A stretch of DNA of 64,000 bases from Streptacidiphilus albus JL83. Lineage in GTDB: Bacteria; Actinomycetota; Actinomycetes; Streptomycetales; Streptomycetaceae. Within the stretch, counting starts at the first letter, position 1. Each line of letters opens with the position of its first letter. The stretch spans positions 372,001 through 436,000 of the forward strand of contig NZ_JQML01000001.1 of assembly GCF_000744705.1 (NCBI RefSeq), read 5' to 3'. Under the pieces are notes generated by a model, which was not told where the DNA came from, ran no database searches, and saw only the letters and a program-made list of their open reading frames with translations. The position numbers and the translations under genes were made by a program. Below are positions 51,830 to 64,000 of the stretch, in pieces.

Positions 51830-53851
51830 CTAGCTCAGTGAGCCGATGGTGTAGGCATTGGCGACGGTCTGGCTGATCGAGCCGGCGACGGCGTCGGTCG
51901 CGGTGACCTTCAGCCACGGGGTGGTGCCCTTGGCCGCGTTGTTCGGCCAGGTCGCCTTGTAGTGGCCGCCGCCGGTCGACACTGCCGTCGCCGCGACCCA
52001 GGTCTTGCCGGCGTCGTAGGACACCGAGACCGTCGCGCCGGTGATGGCTGCCGTGGAACCGGTCCCGTTGTAGCTCTGGTGCCCGACGGTCAGGTCCAGG
52101 GTCTGCACCGCCGAGTGGCTGGTGTTCAGGCCGTCGGTGCCCTGCAGGGCGTAGCTCAGGTTCAGCAGCGGCAGGATCTGGCAGCGGGTGGTGCTCGTGC
52201 CCTGTGCGGAGCAGGTGTCACCGGACGGCAGGGTCGGGTTGCCGGTCGGCTGGTACCGGAACGAGAGGTCGGTGTGCGTCGAGGTGGACTGCGTGAACCC
52301 GAAGGCGCTCAGGTCCTGGTCGAGCACCATGCGGTAGGTACCGGCCTGCTGGGTGATCCCGGTCAGTTCGGTCTTCGCGGCGTTGGGGACGGATGCCACC
52401 TGAGTGCCGTCCCGGTAGACGGTCAGGCTGCCGGTGACCGCGCCCCCGATCGAGCCGGAGGAGTCCGGGTTGGTATCGTCCAGCGGCGACAGGCCGAGGT
52501 CCATGGTCGTGCCGTCCACGCAGGCGTTGCACGGGAGTGCGCCCTTGAACTGGCCCACCTGCGGGGTCAGCGGACCCTGGCCCCACGTGCGGGTGACGGT
52601 CTTGCCCACCGGGTAGGCGGTGGCGGGGTTGCTGGTGTCCAGCGAGACCGACCCGTAGACGGGGTTCGTCGGGAGCGAGGCGTAGAAATAGCCCTGACCC
52701 CAGCTGTAGCCCGGCAGCGGGGCGCTGAGGTAGTCGGTGAGCGTGCCGGGGGTCGGCACGGACTCCGAGTCCTCGATCGCGCTCGCGGCGGCGGAGACGG
52801 GGCCGACCTCGTAGGTCCCGCTGTCGCCGCTCGCGACGGCCGGGTCGATGTCGAAGACGTCGCGGTTGGTGGCCAGTTGGCTCTGGGCGACGCTGAACAC
52901 CTGCTTCGCGTCGATGTGGTTGGCCGACGGGAACATCAGGTCGTAGCGGTACTGGTCGGAGGTGCCGGCCGGTCCGACGCCGGCCCAGTCGACCTGCTCG
53001 GCGAAGGAGCCGACCTTGGCCGCCGGTGCCGGGCTCACGTAGATCGGCCCGCCACCGAACAGGTTCACGCTGCCCGTCAGACCGGCGGCGTCACCGCGAG
53101 TCAGGTTGACCTGTGCCATGTCGGCGGTGGCCGGCTTCGGCGTGGCGACCGTGACCGGAACCGTCGCGGTCCGCTCGTTGACGTTCAACTGCGTGGTGAC
53201 GGAGGGGGCGACCGTGAAATCCTGGGTCGCGACCAGGTACGTCGTCACGACGCCCGTCGTGGGGTTGGTCTCGTAGAACGTGGTGTAGGCGGCGTAGTGG
53301 CCGGTCGGCACCGCGACCCGGGCGACGCCGCTCGCGATGGCCATCGGCGTGGACCATCTGGTGACCGAGTCCGTGTTCACCAGGAACACCGACCCGCTGG
53401 CCGTGGTCGTCGAGCCGGTGAGGTCGGTGGCGTTGACCTGCAGGATGCCCATCACATAGTGCGCGACCGCACCGTTCGGCCCGGCCGCGGCAGCCGGGGC
53501 GGCCGAGGAGAGCGTGGGGATGTCGTACTTCGACATGTCGATCGGGGGGCGGCCCGCGGCCAGCGCCGCCAGCGGGATCACGTAGGCGTGGCCGGCACCG
53601 ACGTCGTACTTCACGGCCGGGACCGGGCGGCCCTTCGCGTCGAGCACCGAGTACCCGGCGTGCGCCCCCGATCCGTGGACCAGCACGCGGTCTCCGCTCG
53701 GCAGGGGGTACGCCCGTGCGGAACCGCCGACTGACGATCCGTTCGCGGGAATGCCGTTCGCGGACGCTCCGGTCGGGGCGACCACAACGAGCATGCCGCC
53801 CGCGAGCACCGCAGTCGCGGCGAGCGCGACGCGTCGAGATATCGCTACCAA
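51830..53851 (-). CDS. Large secreted beta-rich protein, co-transcribed with the S53 peptidase
   Basis: 673 residues. The signal is VALAATAVLAGGMLVVVAP then ASA. The first mature segment (AYPLPSGDRVLVHGSGAHAG, VIPLAALAAGRPPIDMSKYD) closely resembles the N-terminal region of very large actinomycete S8-type peptidases. The following ~550 residues are beta-sandwich-like, and no catalytic Asp-His-Ser or Glu-Asp-Ser set is seen. A C-terminal domain has TGATVSVSYDAGKTWVAATA, then GGGHYKATWPNNAAKGTTPW, like a peptidase-associated beta module. The start is TTG 53851, chosen after GGAGGAAG. It is 14 bp ahead of the S53 gene. Possibly a protease-like scaffold or chaperone. Confidence 0.6.
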   Translation of the reverse strand: MVAISRRVALAATAVLAGGMLVVVAPTGASANGIPANGSSVGGSARAYPLPSGDRVLVHGSGAHAGYSVLDAKGRPVPAVKYDVGAGHAYVIPLAALAAGRPPIDMSKYDIPTLSSAAPAAAAGPNGAVAHYVMGILQVNATDLTGSTTTASGSVFLVNTDSVTRWSTPMAIASGVARVAVPTGHYAAYTTFYETNPTTGVVTTYLVATQDFTVAPSVTTQLNVNERTATVPVTVATPKPATADMAQVNLTRGDAAGLTGSVNLFGGGPIYVSPAPAAKVGSFAEQVDWAGVGPAGTSDQYRYDLMFPSANHIDAKQVFSVAQSQLATNRDVFDIDPAVASGDSGTYEVGPVSAAASAIEDSESVPTPGTLTDYLSAPLPGYSWGQGYFYASLPTNPVYGSVSLDTSNPATAYPVGKTVTRTWGQGPLTPQVGQFKGALPCNACVDGTTMDLGLSPLDDTNPDSSGSIGGAVTGSLTVYRDGTQVASVPNAAKTELTGITQQAGTYRMVLDQDLSAFGFTQSTSTHTDLSFRYQPTGNPTLPSGDTCSAQGTSTTRCQILPLLNLSYALQGTDGLNTSHSAVQTLDLTVGHQSYNGTGSTAAITGATVSVSYDAGKTWVAATAVSTGGGHYKATWPNNAAKGTTPWLKVTATDAVAGSISQTVANAYTIGSLS

Positions 53852-54256
53852 AACACTTCCTCCATACCTGGTTCGGTCTCTGTGATGCATCGAGGCGATG
53901 AACCGACCGGAGAGACGAAGCAGCACCGGACCAGGTTGTAAAGAGATGGCAAAACTCCCAGGAATGGCAACTCCCTGGGTGAGCACCGCACTGTCGAATC
54001 CGCCGCAGGTGCGGGCCGACCTGCTCGGCCGGTCTCCGCACACGGAGGGATGGCTGTACGCGAACATCGACGCCGGGAACAGCATCGCCGCGGCGCTCGG
54101 CCGTCAACGCGATTTCGCTCGCCGTCGAAATCGAATTCCTGCACGCTTCCTGCACGTCCGGCCGGACGGTCCCCCCAGCCCATCCACCCATCGCCACGGG
54201 AACGAGTCCGGCCGACGCACCCCCGGGGCCGGAACTCCGAACTCTCATCGACGGCG
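53852..54256. other. Intergenic region with direct repeats upstream of the secreted-protein operon
   Basis: 405 bp without a supported gene. Two direct repeats, ATGGCAAAACTCCCAGG (53945-53961) and ATGGCAACTCCCTGG (53963-53977), are adjacent, and part of the second forms an inverted pair CCCAGG/CCTGGG with the first. They lie about 95-125 bp before the TTG start and may bind a regulator. Confidence 0.5.
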
Positions 54257-55408
54257 TCACCAGCGGCTGCGGTCCTGGTTCGCCCGGGCCCGCCAGTGAG
54301 CGAGGTTGTGCTCGGTGATGAGGGTCTCGGGGTGCTTCGGTCCGAGTACTCGCCGACGGTCGGCCAGCAGTTGTTCGTATGCGGTGACGGCGGCGGCCGG
54401 GTCGCCTGCCTGGCCGCGGAAGTGGGCGAGGTTGTTGCGGCTGGTGAGGGTGTCGGGGTGGTCCGGGCCGAGTACCCGCAGGCGGTCGGCCAGCACTTCC
54501 TCAGCAGCGGTGGCGGCGCCGGCCGCGTCCCCTGCCCGACTCCGCCAGAGGGCGACATTCTCCCGGCAGGTGAAGGTCTCGGGGTGGTCCGGGCCGAGCA
54601 CGCGCACCACGGCGGTCAGCAACTCGGTATAGGCATCGACGGCGCCGGTCGCGTCCCCTGCCAGACCCCGACAGCGCGCGAGCGAGTTCCGGGTGCGGAG
54701 GGTGTCCAGGTCGTCCGGGCCGAGCGCCCGGACGATGCCCGGCAGTACCTGTTCGAAGCCGGTGACGGCGCCGACCCTGTCCCCCGCCTCTCCCCGCCAG
54801 TGCGCCAGCAGACCGCGGTGGTTGAGGGTGATGAGATGGTCCGGACCGAGTACCTGGACCATGTCGGACAGCAGTTGTTCGAGCGCGGCGAGGGCGCCCG
54901 GAACATCCCCCGACTGGCCCCGCCAGTGCGCTTGTACGCCCCGGGTGTTGAGGGTGTCGGGGTGGTCGGCGCCGAGCACCCGGACCATGTCGGTCACCAG
55001 CTGTTCGAACGCGGCGCCGGAGCCCACCGCATCCCCCGCCTCGGCCAGCGAGGAGGCGTGGTAGTGCTGGGTGGCGAAGGCCTCGAAGTGGTCCTGGGCC
55101 TCCAGCCGCCGCACCGCGTGGTCCAGTGCCTGGCCGAAGTCCGGGTCCTGCTGGGCGGCTTCGTCCAGCGCCTCCCGCACCCGCTGCCGGGTGCGGTCGC
55201 TCGGTGCGTCCTGCCCGGCCTCGGCCTCCTCGGCCAGCTTCCTGAGCGCGGGGGCATCGCCCAGCTTGCGGCTGACCAGATCGTGGAGCCGGTCCGTCCA
55301 GGCCTCCAGGGTGTACTCGACCTCCGCACCCGCCGGTTCCGCCCGCTGCTCCTCCCCGCGGGCCGCCCGCGCGAACACGTACCCGACCGCGATCTCTCCG
55401 ACTGCCAC
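54257..55408 (-). CDS. Tetratricopeptide-repeat protein
   Basis: 383 residues. An N-terminal segment without repeats (VAVGEIAVGYVFARAARGEE, then WTDRLHDLVSRKLGDAPALR) resembles a family found in Streptomyces regulatory loci. From about residue 145 six or more kinesin-light-chain-type TPRs follow, each near 42 residues and repeating VLGPDHPDTL and GDPAAAVTAYEQLLADRRR. Such arrays bind other proteins, and no enzymatic domain is visible. GTG 55408 follows GGGGG. It is the only gene of its unit and its partner is unknown. Confidence 0.75.
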   Translation of the reverse strand: MAVGEIAVGYVFARAARGEEQRAEPAGAEVEYTLEAWTDRLHDLVSRKLGDAPALRKLAEEAEAGQDAPSDRTRQRVREALDEAAQQDPDFGQALDHAVRRLEAQDHFEAFATQHYHASSLAEAGDAVGSGAAFEQLVTDMVRVLGADHPDTLNTRGVQAHWRGQSGDVPGALAALEQLLSDMVQVLGPDHLITLNHRGLLAHWRGEAGDRVGAVTGFEQVLPGIVRALGPDDLDTLRTRNSLARCRGLAGDATGAVDAYTELLTAVVRVLGPDHPETFTCRENVALWRSRAGDAAGAATAAEEVLADRLRVLGPDHPDTLTSRNNLAHFRGQAGDPAAAVTAYEQLLADRRRVLGPKHPETLITEHNLAHWRARANQDRSRW

Positions 55409-55752
55409 CGAACCCCCAGTTGATCTCCGACGTCGGAGCAGACCGTACCCGTCACCCGCCCGGAGAAGAAACAGCCGATCACCGGCAGGCCGGTGTCCGC
55501 CGGCTCCGTCGGCCCCCGCTGAGCTGGGCTTCGGCCCGGGCAACCACTGTGCCGCGCCTTGATTTGCGCAGTCGGATTGCGTAGTTCTACCGATGCGTTC
55601 GGCTTCCGCCGCTGGGCAGAGTCGGCTCGGGTCTCGCGGTTGCTCGGAGCGACTGGCGCGGACGGCGACCCGGACGCGCACGGCGTCACAGCCGTTCGAG
55701 CAAATCGGTCATGCGTTTCACAGTTGACACACAGTAAGGCAAATCTCGGCCC
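55409..55752. other. Intergenic region, TPR gene / lipoprotein-like gene
   Basis: 344 bp between divergent genes. I see no supported gene, strong palindrome or RNA. Open frames crossing it are shadows. Confidence 0.5.
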
Positions 55753-56530
55753 ATGCCTGCAGATGAGCAGACCGTCCCGGTGCCCGGGACCGCGCCGAAC
55801 CCCACGGCGCCGCAGGCCGAGGCGAAGGGCAGCTCCTGGAAGACGCTGCTGGCCGTCGCCGTACTGGTGGCGCTCGGCGGCTCGCTGGCCGGGTGCCGCT
55901 GACCGAGAGCGGCAAGTCGAGCACCACCGGCAGCAGCAGCGCCGGGCGGGTCCCGGCCGCCGCGAAGTCCCCGACCGCGACCGCGACCACGACCACGACC
56001 GCCGGCGCGGCGAACCCCGGTGCCTCGTCGGCCGGCGGCCTGCCCGGCTCCGTCGGCGGCGGCTCGGCGTCCGCCACCGCAGCGAGCTACACCCCGCTGG
56101 TGAGCAAGGTCGAACTGGACATCCCGGCGAGCCTGTACGCCACCGAGGCCGACCAGGTCGACCTGGTCGGCGGCAAGGTGGCCCCTCCCACCACCGCCCC
56201 GAAGTGGGCGCTCGAACTGGTGCACGCGAGCCCCACCGGTAGCGCCACGGCCGACTCCTTCACCGGGGCCGGCTTCGACCCCTCCGACTTCGCCGTGCTC
56301 ACCGACCCGGCGTCCACCCCGGCCCAGTGCAACACCGCGATCGACACCCAGCCCGAAGCCACCGTCGGCTTCGCCCAGGTGAACGGCGGCCGGCTGCTCT
56401 GCATCCGCGACCGCGGCACCAACAGCATCGCGATCGCCACCATCGAGACCGCCGACGTGCAGACCGGCGAGGTCAAGCTCTCGGTGAGCACCTGGCAGGC
56501 CGACTCCTGCCCCCGTTCCACCCGGCCCGG
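55753..56530 (+). pseudogene. Frameshifted lipoprotein-like gene
   Basis: The first frame (ATG 55753, 49 residues) ends in a membrane segment with a lipobox, LVALGGSLAGCR, and then a TGA at 55900-55902. In another frame the sequence continues as a Ser/Thr-rich linker and a folded-looking domain (PLVSKVELDIPASLYATEAD, GFDPSDFAVLTDPASTPAQC, NGGRLLCIRDRGTNSIAIAT). The last frame has no credible stop before the convergent gene at 56532. One indel near 55,890 and a second near the end are needed to restore it. No family recognised. Confidence 0.45.
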
Positions 56531-56531
56531 C

Positions 56532-57962
56532 TCAGCTGTCCGCGGTGAGTTGCTCCCACGCGGGGTCGGGCCGGTGTCCGGCCATGAAGTGCAGGAACTC
56601 GGTGGTGAAGGCGGCTCTGGTGAGGTCTCCGTCGGGGGTGGTGGCCAGTTGGTGCGAGAAGCCGGTGTGCAGCAGCCGGTGGTACTCCTCGGGGGAGATC
56701 GTGCCGCTGTGCTCGCTGTCGGTGGCGTCGAACAGGACGTCGGCGAGGTTGACCAGCGCCGGCGTGGGCAGGGTCGAGGCGCCGTCCACGTACTGCTGCA
56801 TGGTGATCACGCCGTCGCCGTCGGCGTCCAGGGCCGTGCTCAACTCCTGCCACCAGTCGTGGAACGCGGCGTACACGGCCGACTCCGGTTCGGCGTCCAG
56901 GTCCAGGCGGCAGGCGACTTCACGGGCGAGCGAGGCCAGGTCGGGCCAGCCGAGAGTGCCGTCGCCGGTCTGGTCGAGCACCTGGGTGAAGAAGCGCTCC
57001 GCCGGCCACGCCGCGGCCTCCCGGCCGGGCCGGGCGGTGGCGGCAGTGGCGGTGGCGGCCGCGTTCGGGCGGACGGTTCGGACGACCGAGGTCAGGGCGC
57101 TGGCACCGCGCAGCAGCGCCCCGAACACCGCGGCGACCGGCTGCTGGTCGTCCTCGGCGTCCAGCAGGTCCGCCAGGGCCCAGGGACTGGTCACGCTCGG
57201 CAGACAGAGCGCTGCCAGGCCAGTGCCCTGGTACGCGCCGACCATGAGCACGTCCGAGAGGACGGTGCTGTTGATCCGGACGCGGTCGCGGAACGTCGGA
57301 GGCAGCGAGGCGATGGTGATGTGGGCGGCTATCGGCCCGGCGATCGAGCGGACCGCGACCCACGCGCTCCGCTGGCTTCGCAGCAGCGGGGGCGGGGGCA
57401 CCGTGTCGAGCAGGCGGTGCAGGACGGAGTCGACGGCGGCGGAGTGTTCGAGGCGTTCGGAGAGCATCCGCTCGTAGTAGGGCCAGAAGTGCGGGAGCTG
57501 CTCGGGCAGCGCCGCCGGGTCGTCGCCGAAGGCGGCCAGCAGCAACCGGAACTCCGCGTAGAGCTGTTGCTGGGCGGCCCAGTCCAAGGGACGGGTGCTG
57601 TTGCGGCGCATGGCCACCGTGGATTCGAAGAGGGTCGCGTGGACCCAGGCGCGCGCCTCCGGGTCCATGGCGGTGAACCCGGCCCCGTCCGCGCCGACGC
57701 CCGTGATCCGGGCGTGCATCCGGTTGAGCCTGGCCACTTCGCGTTCCCGCACCTCGGAGCGCTCGTCGAAGAGGCGTTGCAGGCTGACCATGGTGTTGTG
57801 CAGCCGCCGCCACGGATGGGTGAGGAAGGTGGAGTCATCCATCAGGGCGGCGGCGATCTGCGGATGGGCCGCCTGCAGGACGACCGCGCGGACCATCGCG
57901 AGCCCCCAGCCGAGCTCGCCGCTCAGCTCGCGCAACAGGGGGTACGGGGTGGTGTCCGGCAT
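56532..57962 (-). CDS. MpaB/rubber-oxygenase-like (DUF2236) protein with C-terminal EF-hands
   Basis: 476 residues in two parts. Residues ~1-270 resemble the DUF2236 / ER-bound oxygenase MpaB / Lcp fold, a haem-binding helical domain, with VRAVVLQAAHPQIAAALMDD (the conserved His-Pro) and FLTHPWRRLHNTMVSLQRLF. Residues ~315-476 hold EF-hand-like loops, DQTGDGTLGWPDL, DADGDGVITMQQY and DATDSEHSGTISPEEY, like calcium-sensing calerythrins. This fusion is unusual. It begins 4 bp after the prenyltransferase stop, and a TTG codon overlapping that stop is an alternative start. Ca2+-dependent oxidation of a polyprenyl or lipid substrate is an inference. Confidence 0.7.
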   Translation of the reverse strand: MPDTTPYPLLRELSGELGWGLAMVRAVVLQAAHPQIAAALMDDSTFLTHPWRRLHNTMVSLQRLFDERSEVREREVARLNRMHARITGVGADGAGFTAMDPEARAWVHATLFESTVAMRRNSTRPLDWAAQQQLYAEFRLLLAAFGDDPAALPEQLPHFWPYYERMLSERLEHSAAVDSVLHRLLDTVPPPPLLRSQRSAWVAVRSIAGPIAAHITIASLPPTFRDRVRINSTVLSDVLMVGAYQGTGLAALCLPSVTSPWALADLLDAEDDQQPVAAVFGALLRGASALTSVVRTVRPNAAATATAATARPGREAAAWPAERFFTQVLDQTGDGTLGWPDLASLAREVACRLDLDAEPESAVYAAFHDWWQELSTALDADGDGVITMQQYVDGASTLPTPALVNLADVLFDATDSEHSGTISPEEYHRLLHTGFSHQLATTPDGDLTRAAFTTEFLHFMAGHRPDPAWEQLTADS

Positions 57963-57966
57963 CGAT

Positions 57967-58743
57967 TCAGGCAAGGTTCGCTCCCATGGGGACATGCGCG
58001 GTGGTCTGCGGGCGGGCGCCGAATCGGCGCTGACGGCGGCTGAAGGCGTCGAGGCACCGCAGGAAGGGTTCGGTGCCGAAGTCGGGCCACAGCTCCGGCG
58101 GGAAGATCCACTCCGCGTAGGCGACCTGCCAGAGCATGAAGTTCGAGATCCGCTGCTCCCCCGAGGTGCGGATGACCAGATCGACATCCGGTGTGTCGGG
58201 GAGCGGCAGATGCGCTGCGAGCAGTTCCTCGGTCACCGCGTTCGCCGGGATGCCGCTGCGGATCAGCGACTGGGCGGCCTGGACCAGATCGCCGCGTCCG
58301 CCGTGGCCGAACGCCGCGGTGAGCGTCATGCCGCGGTTCTCCCGCGTCAGATTCTCCAGATCGGCGATGTCGCGGCGCAGCGCGGCGGGGAACCGGGGGT
58401 CGGCGGCGCCCAGGAAGCGGCAGCGGATGCCTTTCGCGTGCAGCCCCAGCGCGTGTCGGCGGATGGTGCGCTGCACCAGCTTCATCAGGAACGCCACCTC
58501 GTCGGGCGGGCGGCGCCAGTTCTCGCTGGAGAACGCGTACAGGGTGAGCCAGCGCACACCGACGCTGCGCGCCGCGTCGATGACATCCAACGCCGCGTCC
58601 TGGCCGGCGCGGTGACCGGCGTTCTCCGGCAGGGATTGCCTCGCGGACCATCTCCTGTTGCCATCCATGATGCAGGCCACGTGGGCGGGAGGAGTAAACG
58701 ACACAAGAGCATGTGTGCCCGCCGAATGGCCGGGAAAGCCCAT
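57967..58743 (-). CDS. cis-Prenyltransferase (undecaprenyl-diphosphate-synthase family)
   Basis: 258 residues. It condenses isopentenyl diphosphate onto an allylic diphosphate with Z geometry. Family motifs: CIMDGNRRWSARQSLPENAG (catalytic Asp with the P-loop-like NRRW), GVRWLTLYAFSSENWRRPPD, AFGHGGRGDLVQAAQSLI, and PDVDLVIRTSGEQRISNFML with ExxxxE-like WPDFGTEPFL. The start is uncertain: ATG 58743 lacks an SD, and GTG 58704 is equally possible. It is probably not the housekeeping synthase, given its position next to an oxygenase-like gene. Chain length cannot be read from sequence. Confidence 0.88.
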   Translation of the reverse strand: MGFPGHSAGTHALVSFTPPAHVACIMDGNRRWSARQSLPENAGHRAGQDAALDVIDAARSVGVRWLTLYAFSSENWRRPPDEVAFLMKLVQRTIRRHALGLHAKGIRCRFLGAADPRFPAALRRDIADLENLTRENRGMTLTAAFGHGGRGDLVQAAQSLIRSGIPANAVTEELLAAHLPLPDTPDVDLVIRTSGEQRISNFMLWQVAYAEWIFPPELWPDFGTEPFLRCLDAFSRRQRRFGARPQTTAHVPMGANLA

Positions 58744-58852
58744 ATGACACGAACGAGGTACGCAATGCGATGCGTCGAGCTGCCCTGGCAGGACGGCGAC
58801 TTGGCGGCACCGGGCCAGGATCCCGGTGTCCGGCCGAGGCGTTGGTCGCGTC

Positions 58853-58880
58853 GGGTGGCACCGGGTGGCACCGGGTGGCG
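58853..58880. repeat. 10-bp tandem repeat downstream of the Rieske gene
   Basis: GGGTGGCACC occurs twice in direct tandem, followed by a partial GGGTGGCG. It sits in the 146-bp gap between the Rieske gene stop and the prenyltransferase start. Likely a slippage repeat. Confidence 0.7.
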
Positions 58881-58889
58881 CGTCCCGGG

Positions 58890-60011
58890 TCAGCCCCGGA
58901 GCCGGTCGGTGACCCATGCGTGGAACGCCCCGATGTGGTGCTCGCTCGGCACCAGGACGCCGCCGGCCCGGTAGGCGCGCGAGTCCATGGCGGGCTGGCA
59001 GCGCTCGCAGGCCTCGAAGTCCTGCACATTGACCCGGTGGAACAGCTCCACCGAGCGGGAGACGTCGGTGCCGGCGTCGACGACGTCCTTGACGAAGAGC
59101 CAGTCGCACTCGACCACCGTGCGGTCGGCGGCGAGCGGGAACATCCGGTGCACGATGACGTGGTCGGGCACCAGGTTCACGAAGACCTGCGGCTTGACGG
59201 TGATCGCGTAGTACCTGCGGTCCTGGTCGTCGGAGACGGTCGGGATCCGGTCCACGCCCGCGCTGCCGTCGACCGTGAAGCCCTCGACCTCCCCGGCGAA
59301 CTCGGCGCCGTGGCCCACGTAGTACTGCGCGGCGTATCCGCTGGCGAACTCGGGCAGTACCTCGGTCAGTTCGGGGTGGATGGTCGCGCAGTGGTAGCAC
59401 TCCATGAAGTTCTCGACGATCAGCTTCCAGTTGGCGCGCACCTCGTAGCGGATCCGGCGGCCGACCGAGAGCCCGTCGATCTGGTAGCGGTCGATGGCGG
59501 CCGGGTCGCCGAGCCGCTCCGTCGCGGCGGCGATCACGTCCGCCTCGAACGACGGCGGTTCGTCGGCCAGGCAGACCCACACGTAGCCGAGCCACTCGCG
59601 CACCTGCACCGGGACCAGCCCGAAGGCGGTCCGGTCCACGTCCGGCATGCTGGTCAGGTTGGGCGCGGCGACCAGCTTGCCGTCCAGGCCGTAGGTCCAG
59701 GCGTGGTACGGGCACTGGAAGGCGCGCTTGACCTCGCCGCTCTGCTCCGTGCACAGCCGCGCCCCCCGGTGCCGGCAGATGTTGAGGAACGCCTTGACGC
59801 CGTGGTCGCGGGCGCGGGTCACCAGCACGCTCTCCCGACCGACCTGCACCGTCCGGAAGCTCCCCGGCCGGTCGAGGTCGCCCGCGCGGACCGCGCAGAA
59901 CCACATCCGCTCGAAGATCTGCTCCTGCTCCAGCGCGAAGATCTGCGGATCCGTGTAGGAGGATCCGGGAAGGGTGCGGATCAGGCTCGGAGGGAGCTCG
60001 GTCGCGGTCAC
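58890..60011 (-). CDS. Rieske non-haem iron oxygenase, glycine-betaine demethylase type
   Basis: 373 residues. The Rieske cluster ligands are CRHRGARLC and FQCPYHAWTYGLDGKLVAAP near residue 80-110. The catalytic domain has NWKLIVENFMECYHCATIHP with the mononuclear iron His pair. It is of the GbcA/SRPBCC alpha-subunit type that removes one methyl group from glycine betaine, or from carnitine- and stachydrine-like betaines in related enzymes. The GTG start at 60011 follows AAAGG by 9 nt. The dimethylglycine oxidase-like gene just upstream supports betaine. The electron-donating reductase is not in the window. Confidence 0.85.
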   Translation of the reverse strand: MTATELPPSLIRTLPGSSYTDPQIFALEQEQIFERMWFCAVRAGDLDRPGSFRTVQVGRESVLVTRARDHGVKAFLNICRHRGARLCTEQSGEVKRAFQCPYHAWTYGLDGKLVAAPNLTSMPDVDRTAFGLVPVQVREWLGYVWVCLADEPPSFEADVIAAATERLGDPAAIDRYQIDGLSVGRRIRYEVRANWKLIVENFMECYHCATIHPELTEVLPEFASGYAAQYYVGHGAEFAGEVEGFTVDGSAGVDRIPTVSDDQDRRYYAITVKPQVFVNLVPDHVIVHRMFPLAADRTVVECDWLFVKDVVDAGTDVSRSVELFHRVNVQDFEACERCQPAMDSRAYRAGGVLVPSEHHIGAFHAWVTDRLRG

Positions 60012-60124
60012 GGCGGTGTGCCTTTCGTCAGGAGAGCGCACGGCTGGGGAACGTCCGGCGGGGGCCGGCGCGGCGGGGGCGGGCCCGGCGGGGCGGCGCG
60101 GGTCGAACCGCGCGCGGCGGGCGG

Positions 60125-64000
<3,876 letters not shown>

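Overview
This is GC-rich actinobacterial chromosomal DNA with frequent GTG and TTG starts, strong GGAGG-type ribosome binding sites, ATGA/GTGA stop-start overlaps and many secreted proteins. The gene set (secreted S53 protease, DUF5937/ArsR and LacI regulators, NB-ARC/TPR regulator, three-repeat lectin) points to the Streptomycetaceae (Streptomyces, Kitasatospora or Streptacidiphilus). The genus cannot be fixed from the sequence alone.

Layout. 1-12.6 kb is core-like and metabolic. It holds a lacI-rbsK pair, an MMPL exporter, an aquaporin-family channel, a nickel/cobalt permease under a cobalamin riboswitch with a divergent ArsR regulator, a secreted beta-lactamase-type protein and a GH15 glucoamylase/trehalase-like enzyme. 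12.8-32.8 kb is an accessory island: two SUKH-type immunity genes, a nest of transposases and remnants (three IS701-type, IS630, IS1380, IS5 and IS4 fragments, IS3), and a 9.6 kb RHS/YD-repeat polymorphic toxin gene. That toxin ends in a predicted DNA/RNA non-specific endonuclease domain, and its likely immunity gene starts 8 bp downstream. The toxin tip, immunity genes and several IS regions look poorer in GC than the RHS core, which suggests modular horizontal exchange.

33-47.3 kb contains a small periplasmic-type protein, an IMP-dehydrogenase-family gene and a tightly overlapping eight-gene operon. The operon matches the ipdA-ipdB-ipdC-echA20-ipdE-type module for breakdown of steroid rings C and D. 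A shared 14-16 bp palindrome resembling a KstR2 operator lies before ipdA and again before a distant SDR gene (46.4-47.3 kb), so the two loci probably form one regulon whose regulator lies outside the window. A large NB-ARC/TPR regulator sits between them.

47.5-58.7 kb holds a BI-1 family membrane protein, a decayed MFS gene with a hexanucleotide repeat, an ArsR/DUF5937 regulator, a three-repeat secreted lectin-like protein, a two-gene secreted module (large beta-rich protein plus S53 sedolisin), a TPR protein, a frameshifted lipoprotein-like gene, and a cis-prenyltransferase followed 4 bp later by an MpaB/rubber-oxygenase-like protein with C-terminal EF-hands. 58.9-64 kb is a methylamine-catabolism locus: a Rieske oxygenase of the glycine-betaine demethylase type and a dimethylglycine-oxidase-like flavoprotein, divergent from a betaine-aldehyde-dehydrogenase-like gene that runs off the right edge.

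Most notable are the RHS nuclease toxin with its SUKH partner and orphan, the prenyltransferase/EF-hand-oxygenase pair, the riboswitch that appears to hide the Shine-Dalgarno of the Ni/Co permease, and the two-site KstR2-like regulon.
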